From JAWSVE01 sp033852115 (lineage in GTDB: Bacteria; Pseudomonadota; Gammaproteobacteria; Pseudomonadales; Cellvibrionaceae), in assembly GCA_033852115.1 (NCBI GenBank), contig JAWSVE010000010.1, positions 1 through 64,000 of the forward strand: DNA of 64,000 bases, in the 5' to 3' direction. A model generated the notes under the pieces. That model searched no databases and had not been told where the DNA came from. It worked only from the letters and a program-made list of their open reading frames with translations. Made by a program: the position numbers and the translations under genes. Below are positions 8,913 to 17,664 of this stretch, piece by piece; position 1 is the stretch's first letter, and each line of letters begins with the position of its first letter.

Positions 8913-11285
8913 ATCAAGCGGTTTGATATGTATAACGTTATTCGTGCCGAGCGTTATTCGACAGCGACGTATTTCTTCAGTTATTTTTTTGGATCCCCCA
9001 AGTATTTTAATTTTCACGCCAGGATAGATTGTATCCTCAACAATGATTTCAGCCGTTAGTCTGGCTTCTTCATAACGTTCCCGATACGCTTTAACCAATT
9101 CCGACAAACGCTCTTTTGCTTCAAGATTAACTTTAGCGCTCTCTTCCAATTGTTTAGTTTCTTCTAAATATTGCTTCTTAAACTTAGGATCAAGTTCTAT
9201 TTCGACAAAGGTTACCGCAGCAGCTGGTGAACCTATGGACTTTGCTCGAATAGTTTTTTCTGCTTTCGCCACGCCGCCAATAATATTACCCTTTCCTTTT
9301 TGTGCGTAAACACTGCCTTTGGCATGCAGCCGTGAACTCATGCAGGAATGCTCGATAATAATATCGCTATAAGAGTAAATTTGAGCATTCTGAGAAAATT
9401 TGACAGTGACATTGCCCACAGCGTGTATATATCCATCACCTCCTTCAGGCTGGACGATACCGCCACCAATATTAACGTCGCCACCAGCAATCAAACGGGC
9501 GTTTTCGATATTATTTCGAACAATAATGTGCCCATTCGCCTTAACTTCAAATCCACTTTGTACGCTACCACCGACATCAATACAGCCTTTCTTTTGAAAT
9601 AAGTTACCAGACTGTAGATCGACATCACCATTAAGTTGGAAAACCTCGGTAACATGAACCACGTTATCCTTAATAAAAACCGCTCCAGCTTCCGTTGCAT
9701 AAAAAATATTGTCCTTAAAATAGCAATGCTGACCAGCTTTGAACTGGATATCTTTTCCCGGCTCAGAGGGTTGAGATTCACCTGTAATGGTAACAGCAGG
9801 CTGTCCCAGGGTCGCAGCAACTTTAGTGCAAATTGGCTGATTCCCTTCTACGTTAACGATAGTGCCCCGTTCTTTGTAGTCAATTGTGCCGTCATCCTTG
9901 GTAACGCCCGCTTTCTTTTCCAAGTTGAGGATATATTCAAGGTAAGCGTCGCTACCTGCTTCACCATCTTTACCGGTGGCTATTGAGCGTTTAATTAGAG
10001 GCTGTCGGGTTTCTTGCACTTGAGAAATAGCGCTCTCTATAGCCTGGGTGTCGATGCCGTAGCTAACGCCTAGTAACTCTAACTTTTTTAATATAAGTGA
10101 TGTTGTTATGGGGTAGTTATCAGATTGATAATTCGCATATAGAGTCAACATTGCGCTCATTTGATCTTCAGCTAACTCTACAGGATCAATGACGACTATT
10201 TTGTTGTCTCTTATGGCCGGGTATCCATATAGCAGAACTGACGCAGTATATTGTCCAGTCGTTTCATTATGCTCAACATTGTCGCCCGGTAGGAGAACAG
10301 GAAGACTTCGAGTTGCTACAGCCAACGGTTTTATTGGCTTGCCAAACACATCACTCCCATCCTCTCCATCGCTCGCTGGAAAGCGTTTAGCGATCACACT
10401 GCCCTCTTTTACCACATCCAACGCAACTAAGCTGACCGCTTCATCGACTGGTTTTACGGCTCCTTCGGCGTTAGTTTTTTGAGGATTAATGGAATCAAGA
10501 TACTTCTCTGGCGACTCACCATTAATTTTGAATTGGTATTTCAGCGTTGCCGGTTGCGGTGGAACGGGTTCTTTTCCCTTGGCTACTACCACCTGCGTTA
10601 CGACTTCGTGAGTTTCCTCAGCCTCTTCGAGCGCCGCCAAAATTGCATCTTGATCAACGCCGTAACTAACACCTGACTGTGCGAGCGCATCGGCAATATG
10701 CTCAAAACTTATCGGGGTGCCCAACGTAGTCGCTGCATGAATGTCCATCGTCGCTTGTAGCTTATCAGGCGCCACAAAAACAATAGGCTCCACACTTAGC
10801 TTGTCAGCGGCTGATGACAACACACCATGAATTGTCGAAATCAGTTGACCATCAGCATCCAATATCGTGTTTTCACCAGCTTCTAGTGGCGTGTAATCAA
10901 AGGATGCAGCGTTAATTGGCTCGCCAAAAACAGATTCGCCCGGACAACTTTCTACCCCAGGTGATTCGATCGCTATTACTTCGCCTGCAATGACAATATC
11001 GCCCGGATGAACGAAATAGTCGATGCTAGGAGGCTCTCCCGGTACTAGCGGCTTGGCTCTAGCCACCACCCTAGCGTGAACAGAATTCCCTTTTGCAACA
11101 TCGTCAAGCACGGTTTGAATCGCGCCCTTATCCACCCCAACTGTGACCTTGGCAGCCGCCAATACGCCACACAACACCCCTGCATTCAGCGCAGAGGTAT
11201 CTTCAATCACGTTCAAATCTACGGTTATGGCGACTTCTTCTGGGCTCGTATCGAGCTCTATGCCATTGGGGGCTTTTTGCGTCAT
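8901..11285 (-). CDS. FapA/DUF342 family protein with repeated N-terminal modules
   Basis: A 794-residue protein of the DUF342 (FapA, 'flagellar assembly protein A') family. The C-terminal half is a repetitive beta structure rich in GGDVNIGGG and AVGNVTV type strands (about 500-650), then a coiled-coil stretch (EETKQLEESAKVNLEAKERL) and a final small domain. The N-terminal half carries about three copies of one module, each with a GVSYGVDQDAI-like motif: GVDKGAIQ near residue 50, GVSYGVDQDAI near 205 and GVSYGIDTQAI near 405. A single such module is what I would expect. In Vibrio, FapA influences polar flagellation; no flagellar gene adjoins it here, so the role is uncertain. Confidence 0.8.
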   Translation of the reverse strand: MTQKAPNGIELDTSPEEVAITVDLNVIEDTSALNAGVLCGVLAAAKVTVGVDKGAIQTVLDDVAKGNSVHARVVARAKPLVPGEPPSIDYFVHPGDIVIAGEVIAIESPGVESCPGESVFGEPINAASFDYTPLEAGENTILDADGQLISTIHGVLSSAADKLSVEPIVFVAPDKLQATMDIHAATTLGTPISFEHIADALAQSGVSYGVDQDAILAALEEAEETHEVVTQVVVAKGKEPVPPQPATLKYQFKINGESPEKYLDSINPQKTNAEGAVKPVDEAVSLVALDVVKEGSVIAKRFPASDGEDGSDVFGKPIKPLAVATRSLPVLLPGDNVEHNETTGQYTASVLLYGYPAIRDNKIVVIDPVELAEDQMSAMLTLYANYQSDNYPITTSLILKKLELLGVSYGIDTQAIESAISQVQETRQPLIKRSIATGKDGEAGSDAYLEYILNLEKKAGVTKDDGTIDYKERGTIVNVEGNQPICTKVAATLGQPAVTITGESQPSEPGKDIQFKAGQHCYFKDNIFYATEAGAVFIKDNVVHVTEVFQLNGDVDLQSGNLFQKKGCIDVGGSVQSGFEVKANGHIIVRNNIENARLIAGGDVNIGGGIVQPEGGDGYIHAVGNVTVKFSQNAQIYSYSDIIIEHSCMSSRLHAKGSVYAQKGKGNIIGGVAKAEKTIRAKSIGSPAAAVTFVEIELDPKFKKQYLEETKQLEESAKVNLEAKERLSELVKAYRERYEEARLTAEIIVEDTIYPGVKIKILGGSKKITEEIRRCRITLGTNNVIHIKPLDKKG

Positions 11286-11403
11286 GAATTTTCAACAATA
11301 TCGTTGTATAAATTCAGTATAGACAGCTTGGGGTACGGTGCTATTGAAAAGCTTAATGAGAGCACCAAAGTGGCGCTCTCGAAAGGAGAATTAGTGATTG
11401 CCC

Positions 11404-11883
11404 CTACAGGAGAGGCTTTTCACTGACAATGACCCCATTGTTATCTGCGTAAACGTATTCGCCGGGCGTAAATGTGACGCCACCAAAGGTCACGGGAACG
11501 TTTAAATCACCGATGCCACGCTTTTCGGTTTTTAATGGGATAGCCGCAAGTGCTTGAACGCCTAGATCGAGTTGCTCAAGTGCATCAACATCACGTACGC
11601 AACCGTAAATGACTAGCCCTGCCCAGCCATTTTTAACCGCTTCCTCGGCTATCATATCGCCCAGCAATGCTTTTCGAAGCGACCCACCACCGTCAACCAC
11701 CATCACTTGGCCATCTCCGGGTTTTGACGCATTTTCTTTCACGAGCGAGTTATCTTCGAAGCATTTTATGGTGACAATTTTTCCACTGAAGGATTCTTTA
11801 CCGCCAAACGTTGCAAACATCGGTTCGCAAACACGAACAAGCTCTGGATTATCATCACACAAGTCTGGAGTGCAAAACGTCAT
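11404..11883 (-). CDS. rraA: Regulator of ribonuclease E activity A
   Basis: RraA binds RNase E and lowers its activity on many transcripts; related RraA-fold proteins are aldolases. The 159 residues contain the family core GDGQVMVVDGGGSLRKALLGD and GLVIYGCVRDVDAL, with the expected compact length. GGGGAC lies seven bases before the ATG. It sits between fapA and etfA, all on the minus strand, but a terminator at 11952-11979 separates it from etfBA, so it is probably transcribed on its own or with fapA (gap of 118 bases). Confidence 0.93.
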   Translation of the reverse strand: MTFCTPDLCDDNPELVRVCEPMFATFGGKESFSGKIVTIKCFEDNSLVKENASKPGDGQVMVVDGGGSLRKALLGDMIAEEAVKNGWAGLVIYGCVRDVDALEQLDLGVQALAAIPLKTEKRGIGDLNVPVTFGGVTFTPGEYVYADNNGVIVSEKPLL

Positions 11884-11951
11884 TTATAAGTCCCCGCAAT
11901 TAATATTGAATAACGCAACTGAAAGAGTGGCCTAATTTAACAAGCACAAAC

Positions 11952-11979
11952 AAAAAAGCCAGCATGAAGCTGGCTTTTT
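11952..11979. terminator. Bidirectional terminator after etfBA
   Basis: AAAAAGCCAGC pairs with GCTGGCTTTTT around ATGAA. A-runs and T-runs on both sides let it work in either direction; its placement suggests it ends the minus-strand etfBA transcript. Confidence 0.85.
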
Positions 11980-12000
11980 ACGTGTTTTAAAGCAATTTCA

Positions 12001-12930
12001 TTAGATCTTAGATTCTAATTCTGGAACAGCTTCAAACAGGTCAGCAACCAAACCATAGTCTGCAACTTGGAAAATTGGCGCTTCTTCGTCTTTGTTGATC
12101 GCAACAATCACTTTACTGTCTTTCATACCCGCCAAATGCTGGATAGCACCGGAGATACCCACAGCGATGTAAAGCTCAGGCGCAACGATTTTACCGGTTT
12201 GACCCACTTGCATATCGTTAGGAACGAAGCCAGCATCTACTGCTGCACGTGATGCACCAACACCAGCGTTAAGCTTGTCAGCCACTTTGTACAACATTTC
12301 AAAGTTGTCGCCATTTTGCATACCGCGACCACCAGAGATGATGATTTTCGCAGAGGTCAATTCTGGACGTTCGCTCTTCGCTAGCTCTTCACCGACAAAT
12401 GCAGAAACGCCTGCATCATGTGCAGAACCTAATGCTTCAACTGCAGCAGAACCACCTTCAGCAGCAACAGCATCGAATGCAGTACCACGCACAGTGATTA
12501 CTTTGATTGCATCCGAACTTTGTACAGTCGCGATTACGTTACCCGCGTAGATTGGACGCTTAAACGTATCAGCGCTTTCTACACCGCTGATATCAGAGAT
12601 CGCTTGAACGTCAAGCAATGCTGCAGCGCGTGGCATGATGTTTTTGCCAGTTGTTGTCGCTGATGCAAGAATGTGGCTGTAATTTCCGCCAATTTCTGCG
12701 ATCAATTGAGAAACATTTTCTGCTAGCTGGTGCTCGTAGGCAGCGTTGTCAGCTACCAATACTTTGCTAACGCCGGCAACTTTTGCCGCTTCTTCACCAA
12801 CCGCACCACAGCCAGAACCTGCAACTAAGATTTCGATGTCGCCACCGATAGCTTGTGCTGCGGCAACAGTGTTTAGCGTTGCGGTTTTGAGGCTTGAATT
12901 ATCGTGTTCTGCAATTACTAGAATACTCAT
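12001..12930 (-). CDS. etfA: Electron transfer flavoprotein alpha subunit
   Basis: The alpha subunit of ETF, which binds FAD and carries electrons from acyl-CoA and other dehydrogenases to ETF-ubiquinone oxidoreductase. The 309 residues show the C-terminal FAD-binding region (GGRGMQNGDNFEM, then SGAIQHLAGMKDSKVIVAIN followed by KDEEAPIF). The start codon overlaps the stop of etfB in TAATG, so the two are translationally coupled, and AAGGTGA provides the ribosome-binding site. The ETF-QO gene is divergent at 14112, so the whole path from ETF to quinone is encoded at one locus. Confidence 0.97.
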   Translation of the reverse strand: MSILVIAEHDNSSLKTATLNTVAAAQAIGGDIEILVAGSGCGAVGEEAAKVAGVSKVLVADNAAYEHQLAENVSQLIAEIGGNYSHILASATTTGKNIMPRAAALLDVQAISDISGVESADTFKRPIYAGNVIATVQSSDAIKVITVRGTAFDAVAAEGGSAAVEALGSAHDAGVSAFVGEELAKSERPELTSAKIIISGGRGMQNGDNFEMLYKVADKLNAGVGASRAAVDAGFVPNDMQVGQTGKIVAPELYIAVGISGAIQHLAGMKDSKVIVAINKDEEAPIFQVADYGLVADLFEAVPELESKI

Positions 12931-13679
12931 TAGATCACCTTCGCCTCATTTTTAAGTTTATCGATCAAGGTATCAACGTCAGGTACTTTAATACCTGCGC
13001 TACGCTCTGCTGGAAGCTCAACTTTCAACAAGCTAACGCGAGCCGCCGTATCAACACCTAAATCAGCAGGTGTAGTCGCATCAAGTGGCTTTTTCTTCGC
13101 CTTCATGATGTTAGGCAACGACGCGTAACGTGGCTCATTCAAACGCAAATCGGTAGTAACGATTGCAGGAAGGTTAAGCGCAACAGTTTGCAAACCGCCA
13201 TCGATTTCACGAGTAACGTTTACTTTGCCGTCTTCAACTTTCACTTCAGACGCGAAAGTACCTTGAGGCATACCAGTTAATGCGCCAAGCATTTGACCCA
13301 CTTGGTTGTTGTCCGCATCAATTGATTGCTTACCAGTGATCACTAGATCAGGGCTTTCGTTCGCGATAACTGCTTTAAGGCACTTAGCTACTGCAAGTGG
13401 CTCAAGACCAGCGTCGGCTTCAACGTGAATACCGCGATCAGCACCTAACGCTAGCGCAGTACGAATTTGTTCTTGCGCTTGTTTAGGGCCGATAGAAACC
13501 ACGACGATTTCGCTAGCAGTGCCAGCTTCTTTTAGTCGTACCGCTTCTTCAACAGCGATTTCACAAAAAGGGTTGATAGACATTTTAACGTTAGCTAAAT
13601 CTACGTCAGTGCCATCAGCTTTTGGGCGTACTTTAACGTTGTAATCAACAACGCGTTTTACGGCTACAAGTATCTTCAT
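12930..13679 (-). CDS. etfB: Electron transfer flavoprotein beta subunit
   Basis: The beta subunit of the ETF heterodimer; it carries AMP and docks the dehydrogenase partners. The 249 residues start MKILVAVKRVVDYNVKVR and contain SINPFCEIAVEEAVRLKE and ITGKQSIDADNNQVGQ, all typical of EtfB. It is the first gene of etfBA. No strong Shine-Dalgarno sequence precedes the ATG, and the upstream 60-120 bases can fold into several hairpins, so leader structure may matter for expression. Confidence 0.97.
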   Translation of the reverse strand: MKILVAVKRVVDYNVKVRPKADGTDVDLANVKMSINPFCEIAVEEAVRLKEAGTASEIVVVSIGPKQAQEQIRTALALGADRGIHVEADAGLEPLAVAKCLKAVIANESPDLVITGKQSIDADNNQVGQMLGALTGMPQGTFASEVKVEDGKVNVTREIDGGLQTVALNLPAIVTTDLRLNEPRYASLPNIMKAKKKPLDATTPADLGVDTAARVSLLKVELPAERSAGIKVPDVDTLIDKLKNEAKVI

Positions 13680-14111
13680 GGATAACCCATTCAGTTAGCG
13701 ATTGAAAGGAATTCGGAGGCGGAGATTTCCGCGATAAATGTGACTTGTGAGGCATTTAGCCTGGCTAAATCACAGCCCATGTACGGGCGAGGCCTCACGA
13801 GCGGCGCATATACTGAAGGTTTCGTCGCGTAAAATCAATACCCACTCGATTGACAAGTCCCTGTATTTGCTGACTTTCCGGTATTCACTGGCGAAATATC
13901 AATAACCACTTTTTCCGCTCGTTTTGACTAAAAAACAGTCAGAAGGTGTTGAATGCACGGGACTTTTCTATAGAGATGAGTCAAAACCCGCTATATAATG
14001 CGCCCACTTTCAAAAAGGCTCGGTCTGGCTGAGCCTGCCTGATTTTACTCAAATCCAGGCTCCCACAGCCGTTTGCGAATCCGGCTTTACATAGCATTAG
14101 AGGAGAATATT
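13680..14111. other. Divergent promoter region between etfBA and etfD
   Basis: A 432-base region without genes between two outward-facing transcription units. It holds the hairpin group at 13719-13798 near etfB, a TGACT/AGTCA inverted repeat at about 13925-13941, and a perfect TATAAT at 13994-13999 that could serve the plus-strand gene, though its -35 is not convincing. I recognise no named operator. Confidence 0.5.
13719..13798 (-). promoter_or_regulatory. Predicted structured element (three-way junction) upstream of etfB
   Basis: GTGAGGC (13747-13753) pairs perfectly with GCCTCAC (13792-13798). Inside this stem lie two hairpins: ATTTAGC-CTG-GCTAAAT (13754-13770, stacked directly on the outer stem) and GCCC-ATGTAC-GGGC (13775-13788). 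A further hairpin, GCGGA-GATT-TCCGC, sits at 13719-13732, closer to the start codon. If the transcript starts upstream, this forms a leader RNA with a three-way junction. The 17-base palindrome ATTTAGCCTGGCTAAAT could instead be an operator for a dimeric repressor. Confidence 0.4.
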
Positions 14112-15752
14112 GTGGAAAGAGAAAGTATGGAATACGACGTAGTCATCGTCGGTGCTGGCCCTTCTGGTCTGGCTGCAGCTTGTCGACTACGCCAACTCAA
14201 CGAAGAGCTCACTGTGTGTGTGGTTGAAAAAGGCTCTGAGGTTGGTGCCCATATTCTATCTGGTGCTGTTCTCGAACCCACCGCGCTTAATGAACTCTTC
14301 CCCAACTGGAAAGAAATGGGCGCGCCATTGAATACGCCCGTGACTCGCGACGAGTTACACGTGTTTCTTACGCAGAAGCACACAGTCAAAATGCCTTACC
14401 CCATCATCCCACCAGCGATGCATAACGAAGGCAACTACATTGTCAGCCTAGGTAATGTCTGCCGTTGGTTAGGCGAGCAGGCGGAAGCACTGGGTGTAGA
14501 AATTTTCCCAGGCTTTGCGGCGTCTGAGGTCCTCTACAACGAAGACGGCTCGGTTAAGGGTATCGCAACAGGCGACATGGGTATCGGCATGAACGGCGAA
14601 CAAAAAGACTCCTACATGCCGGGTATGGAGCTACACGCCAAGTACACCCTATTCTGCGAAGGTTGCCGCGGCCACCTTGGCAAACAATTAATCGCCAAGT
14701 TCAACTTGGACGCTGATAGCGATCCACAGCACTACGGTATCGGTATCAAAGAGCTGTGGAAGATCCCTGCTGACAAACACGAGCCTGGCCTTGTACTCCA
14801 CGGCGCTGGCTGGCCTCTAACTGAAAGTGGCACCATGGGTGGTGCATTCTTATACCACCTGGAAGACAACCAAGTCGCCTGTGGTTTGATTACTAACTTA
14901 GATTATGAAAACCCACACGTAAGCCCTTATGACGAATTCCAGCGTATGAAGCATCACCCCGCTTTTGCGCAATACCTAGAAGGCGGCGAGCGCATTTCGT
15001 ACGGCGCGCGCGCACTCATCAAAGGCGGCATTCAGTCATTACCTAAGATGACATTCCCTGGTGGTTTCTTACTGGGTGATGACGCGGGTACTTTGAACTA
15101 CATGAAGATTAAAGGCTCTCATACGGCCATGAAGACTGGCATGCTGGCCGCCGAACAAGTTGTTAAAGCACTTGCCGAAGAGCGTGCAAACGACGAGGTT
15201 ACCTCCTTCAAGACGGCGTATGAGTGGTCTTGGGCATACAAAGAGCTCGAGAAGCAACGCAATATCGTTCCTGCACTTCACAAGTTCGGGTTCTGGCTGG
15301 GTTCTGCATACACCTTTATCGATCAAAACCTGTTCTTTGGCCATTTGCCTTGGACGCTGCGTGACAAAAAGCCTGATTATGCGGCTTTAAAACCTGCGGC
15401 TGACTGCAAGAAGATCGATTACCTTAAGCCCGACGGCAAACTGAGCTTTGATAAGTTGTCATCGGTTTTCCTATCGAACACCAACCACGAAGAAGATCAG
15501 CCCTGTCACTTGAAGCTTAAAGATCCTTCGATTCCGCTTGATAAAAACTTGCCGCTATACGACGAACCAGCGCAACGTTACTGCCCTGCTGGTGTTTACG
15601 AAATCGTTGAAGAAGATGATGGCAGCAAGAAGTTCCAGATCAACTCTCAGAACTGTGTTCACTGTAAAACGTGCGACATCAAAGACCCGGCCCAGAACAT
15701 TACTTGGGTTGCACCTGAGGGCACCGGTGGGCCGAACTACCCTAATATGTAA
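14112..15752 (+). CDS. etfD: Electron transfer flavoprotein-ubiquinone oxidoreductase
   Basis: ETF-QO is a membrane-bound FAD and [4Fe-4S] enzyme that passes electrons from reduced ETF to ubiquinone. The 546-residue protein has the N-terminal dinucleotide fold DVVIVGAGPSGLAAA, GDDAGTLNYMKIKGSHTA in the middle, and a C-terminal cluster domain with Cys in YCPAGVY and in NCVHCKTCDI followed by NITW, giving the four cluster ligands. The GTG start at 14112 is chosen because AGGAG lies six bases upstream; an in-frame extension to 14073 has no such support. It diverges from etfBA and is followed by a strong terminator. The gene symbol is one of several in use for this family. Confidence 0.95.
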   Translation: MERESMEYDVVIVGAGPSGLAAACRLRQLNEELTVCVVEKGSEVGAHILSGAVLEPTALNELFPNWKEMGAPLNTPVTRDELHVFLTQKHTVKMPYPIIPPAMHNEGNYIVSLGNVCRWLGEQAEALGVEIFPGFAASEVLYNEDGSVKGIATGDMGIGMNGEQKDSYMPGMELHAKYTLFCEGCRGHLGKQLIAKFNLDADSDPQHYGIGIKELWKIPADKHEPGLVLHGAGWPLTESGTMGGAFLYHLEDNQVACGLITNLDYENPHVSPYDEFQRMKHHPAFAQYLEGGERISYGARALIKGGIQSLPKMTFPGGFLLGDDAGTLNYMKIKGSHTAMKTGMLAAEQVVKALAEERANDEVTSFKTAYEWSWAYKELEKQRNIVPALHKFGFWLGSAYTFIDQNLFFGHLPWTLRDKKPDYAALKPAADCKKIDYLKPDGKLSFDKLSSVFLSNTNHEEDQPCHLKLKDPSIPLDKNLPLYDEPAQRYCPAGVYEIVEEDDGSKKFQINSQNCVHCKTCDIKDPAQNITWVAPEGTGGPNYPNM

Positions 15753-15775
15753 GGCCACCGCCAATTGAATAGCTA

Positions 15776-15799
15776 AAGCGCCTTTCGGGGCGCTTTTTT
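15776..15799 (+). terminator. Terminator after ETF-QO
   Basis: AAGCGCC (15776-15782) pairs with GGCGCTT (15789-15795), followed by T residues to 15799. Confidence 0.9.
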
Positions 15800-15973
15800 A
15801 TTACATTTCAAAAGCTTAAATTTCATATTTGACGTAACACTTTAACAGCCTCTATTGCCTCACCCCTATATAACGATTGATTTGAACCTCACTCCATAAC
15901 AAAACTTGTCGATCTCAAAAAGCTCTGCGATACTCCCACCCCGACTCGATTGGAAAGCGTGGGGAAACTGGCA

Positions 15974-16174
15974 ATGGCTAAACGGAAAGACCACAACTGG
16001 TTGGAATTCTGGAAATGTCGCTGTGGCTGGGTCGGCTCCACCAAACAGCTATCAGTACTCGTTCAAAACAATACTATTGCCTCTAAAATTTGCCCATCTT
16101 GCAGCTCCAAACACGTCAGCAGCCTTTCTAAAGTAACGCCTGTTAATACAACGGGTAGCGAACTTATCCATTAG
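15974..16174 (+). CDS. Small zinc-ribbon-like protein
   Basis: A 66-residue reading frame starting MAKRKDHNWLEF with paired Cys motifs KCRCGW and ICPSC, the usual spacing of a small zinc ribbon. GGGGAAA lies about 11 bases upstream of the ATG. The frame stays open upstream to 15950, so the start is not certain. No family is recognised by name. The gene stands alone between the ETF-QO terminator and the DUF2970 gene. Confidence 0.5.
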   Translation: MAKRKDHNWLEFWKCRCGWVGSTKQLSVLVQNNTIASKICPSCSSKHVSSLSKVTPVNTTGSELIH

Positions 16175-16226
16175 AGCCCTTAGAAAACTTTCTGCAATTA
16201 TTCATAGCCAACTTATCTCACCTCGT

Positions 16227-16358
16227 ATGATCACCAAATCACAACGGCGTGTTGTGCTCATTGCAGATTCAAGCTGGGAATCATTTCCCTTAGTTTTTCG
16301 ACTGGTGGATGTGATTCGCGCTTATGAAGTTTACCTTGAGGGTGGACACGCAGGTTAA
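16227..16358 (+). CDS. Possible 43-residue protein or gene remnant
   Basis: An ATG-started frame encoding 43 residues (MITKSQRRVVLIADSSWESF at the start). The composition looks protein-like, but there is no ribosome-binding site and no recognised family. It may be a chance frame or the remnant of a longer gene. Confidence 0.22.
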   Translation: MITKSQRRVVLIADSSWESFPLVFRLVDVIRAYEVYLEGGHAG

Positions 16359-16405
16359 AATCTAGAAAGATCCCATGAACAATAGCATCACAAAAGAGAC
16401 GAGAT

Positions 16406-16654
16406 ATGAGCACTGAGCCTACTAACAACGAAATGGACGAGGCGCAAGAAACTGAAAAACCACCAACCTTTCTCCAAATACTAGCCAGCACACTGGCCGC
16501 AGCTTTTGGCGTTCAAAGCAACAAGGCACGGGAGCGCGATTTTAAATACGGTAGCATCAAGGTATACGCCACTGCGGGCATTATATTCACAACCATTTTT
16601 GTGATTTCACTTATCTTTATCGTTAAGCAAATTCTTAAAAGCGCGGGCGCCTAA
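16406..16654 (+). CDS. DUF2970 family small membrane protein
   Basis: An 82-residue protein with an acidic N-terminus, the family motif AAAFGVQSNKARERDF near residue 33, and one membrane helix near the C-terminus (AGIIFTTIFVISLIFIV). This matches DUF2970, a family of short proteins of unknown function common in gamma- and betaproteobacteria. AGACGAG lies just upstream of the ATG. It is followed by convergent marR with a shared terminator region. Confidence 0.85.
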   Translation: MSTEPTNNEMDEAQETEKPPTFLQILASTLAAAFGVQSNKARERDFKYGSIKVYATAGIIFTTIFVISLIFIVKQILKSAGA

Positions 16655-16766
16655 ACCTGCCTAACTTTTAATATTATATTAGAATCAATAATAGCCTAGA
16701 CACTCATATTGCTTAAAACCCCCTATAAAAGGGAAAATATTCCCGGCACCCACTTTTAAAAGGTGA

Positions 16767-16791
16767 AAAAAAAGCCAGCGAAAGCTGGCTT
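16767..16791 (-). terminator. Terminator of the MarR-type gene
   Basis: AAGCCAGC (16772-16779) and GCTGGCTT (16784-16791) enclose a GAAA loop on the plus strand. On the minus strand the stem is followed by a run of eight or so U, so it ends the minus-strand regulator gene. Confidence 0.85.
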
Positions 16792-16832
16792 CAAAGTTAA
16801 CCGTACTACAAATTCGGCTATAGGGGGTTTAC

Positions 16833-17330
16833 TTACTTCCAGAGAGACAAACTGTCAATTCCACTGATTCGAAGCAATTTTTGGATGTTACCTTTAAAGC
16901 TTCTGTGCTCAGTATTCGGTAACGCACTCAAAAAATGATCTTGGTGCTCCTGTGCTAACTCATTGAGTTCTTCGATCAACTTGGCGCCTTGGGATGTCAT
17001 TTTGATGATCACAGAGCGCCTATCTAACTTGTCATGAAGCCGTTCGATAAGCTGTTTATTCTCCAACCTATCCAATAACCTGGTGACCGCAGAACGGTCA
17101 ATACCAATTTGCTCCGCAATACTCGCTGGTGTCTTTGCGGTCCCTTGGTCCAGTACGTTTAGTACCATCCACTGCGGCCAAGTCACATCTAAGGGCTTAA
17201 GACGCTGATTGAATTGATCCTGCAGCGTATTCGCCAGGCGCGAGATCCAAAACGCATAACTGTTGTGCAATACAAATTCGTCTTGCACAGCTGGCTTTTT
17301 TCTAAACAAATCCACGGACAGCACTTCCAC
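16833..17330 (-). CDS. MarR family transcriptional regulator
   Basis: A 165-residue winged-helix regulator. The core is typical: WPQWMVLNVLDQGTAKTPASIAEQIGIDRSAVTRLLDRLE (in parts) places the recognition helix near residues 75-95, and the wing reads DKLDRRSVIIKMT. MarR dimers bind inverted repeats and often respond to phenolic or other small ligands. No target operon is obvious: the flanking genes are a DUF2970 gene and a 39-residue membrane protein. The GTG start has no clear ribosome-binding site, and inner GTG codons are possible. Confidence 0.88.
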   Translation of the reverse strand: MEVLSVDLFRKKPAVQDEFVLHNSYAFWISRLANTLQDQFNQRLKPLDVTWPQWMVLNVLDQGTAKTPASIAEQIGIDRSAVTRLLDRLENKQLIERLHDKLDRRSVIIKMTSQGAKLIEELNELAQEHQDHFLSALPNTEHRSFKGNIQKLLRISGIDSLSLWK

Positions 17331-17487
17331 ACCATTAACGTTGTGGGTAGAAATTAGTTGCCTGGAGAATTTGGGTCAAGAAGGTGGAAACGAAGGGTTA
17401 TTTAGAGAGATGAACGTACGAAAAAAGTATTACACACGACTATAAACGGGTCATTTTTTAATACCCAGGATTCATAAAGGTAAGGCA

Positions 17488-17524
17488 TAAAAAAGGCCCC
17501 ACCTGATAATCAGGCGAGGCCTTT
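17488..17524 (-). terminator. Terminator of the 39-residue membrane protein gene
   Basis: AAAGGCC (17492-17498) pairs with GGCCTTT (17518-17524). Inside it CCTG pairs with CAGG. On the minus strand it is followed by UUUUUUAU. It lies 20 bases past the stop codon of the small gene at 17545-17664. Confidence 0.8.
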
Positions 17525-17544
17525 GACGTTACCTCAAGCAGTTT

Positions 17545-17664
17545 CTATTGAGAGCTAACCCAAAAAACAACCGTCGTGATGATAATCACTAACAATCCAG
17601 CAGCGGCCAATGCATCGTACAAACCATTGCCACTATCTTTTGCAGGGTTACTTTCGTCGGACAT
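17545..17664 (-). CDS. 39-residue single-pass membrane protein
   Basis: A short minus-strand frame beginning MSDESNPAKDSGNGLYDALA. A hydrophobic helix (AAAGLLVIIITTVVFWV) follows, and the protein ends in SSQ. The N-terminus is polar and acidic. AAGGAG stands seven bases before the ATG, an excellent ribosome-binding site, and a strong terminator follows the stop, so it looks like a complete stand-alone transcription unit. A possible -10 (TATCAT, 17733-17738 on the minus strand) with a GC-rich discriminator lies upstream. No family is recognised. Confidence 0.72.
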   Translation of the reverse strand: MSDESNPAKDSGNGLYDALAAAGLLVIIITTVVFWVSSQ

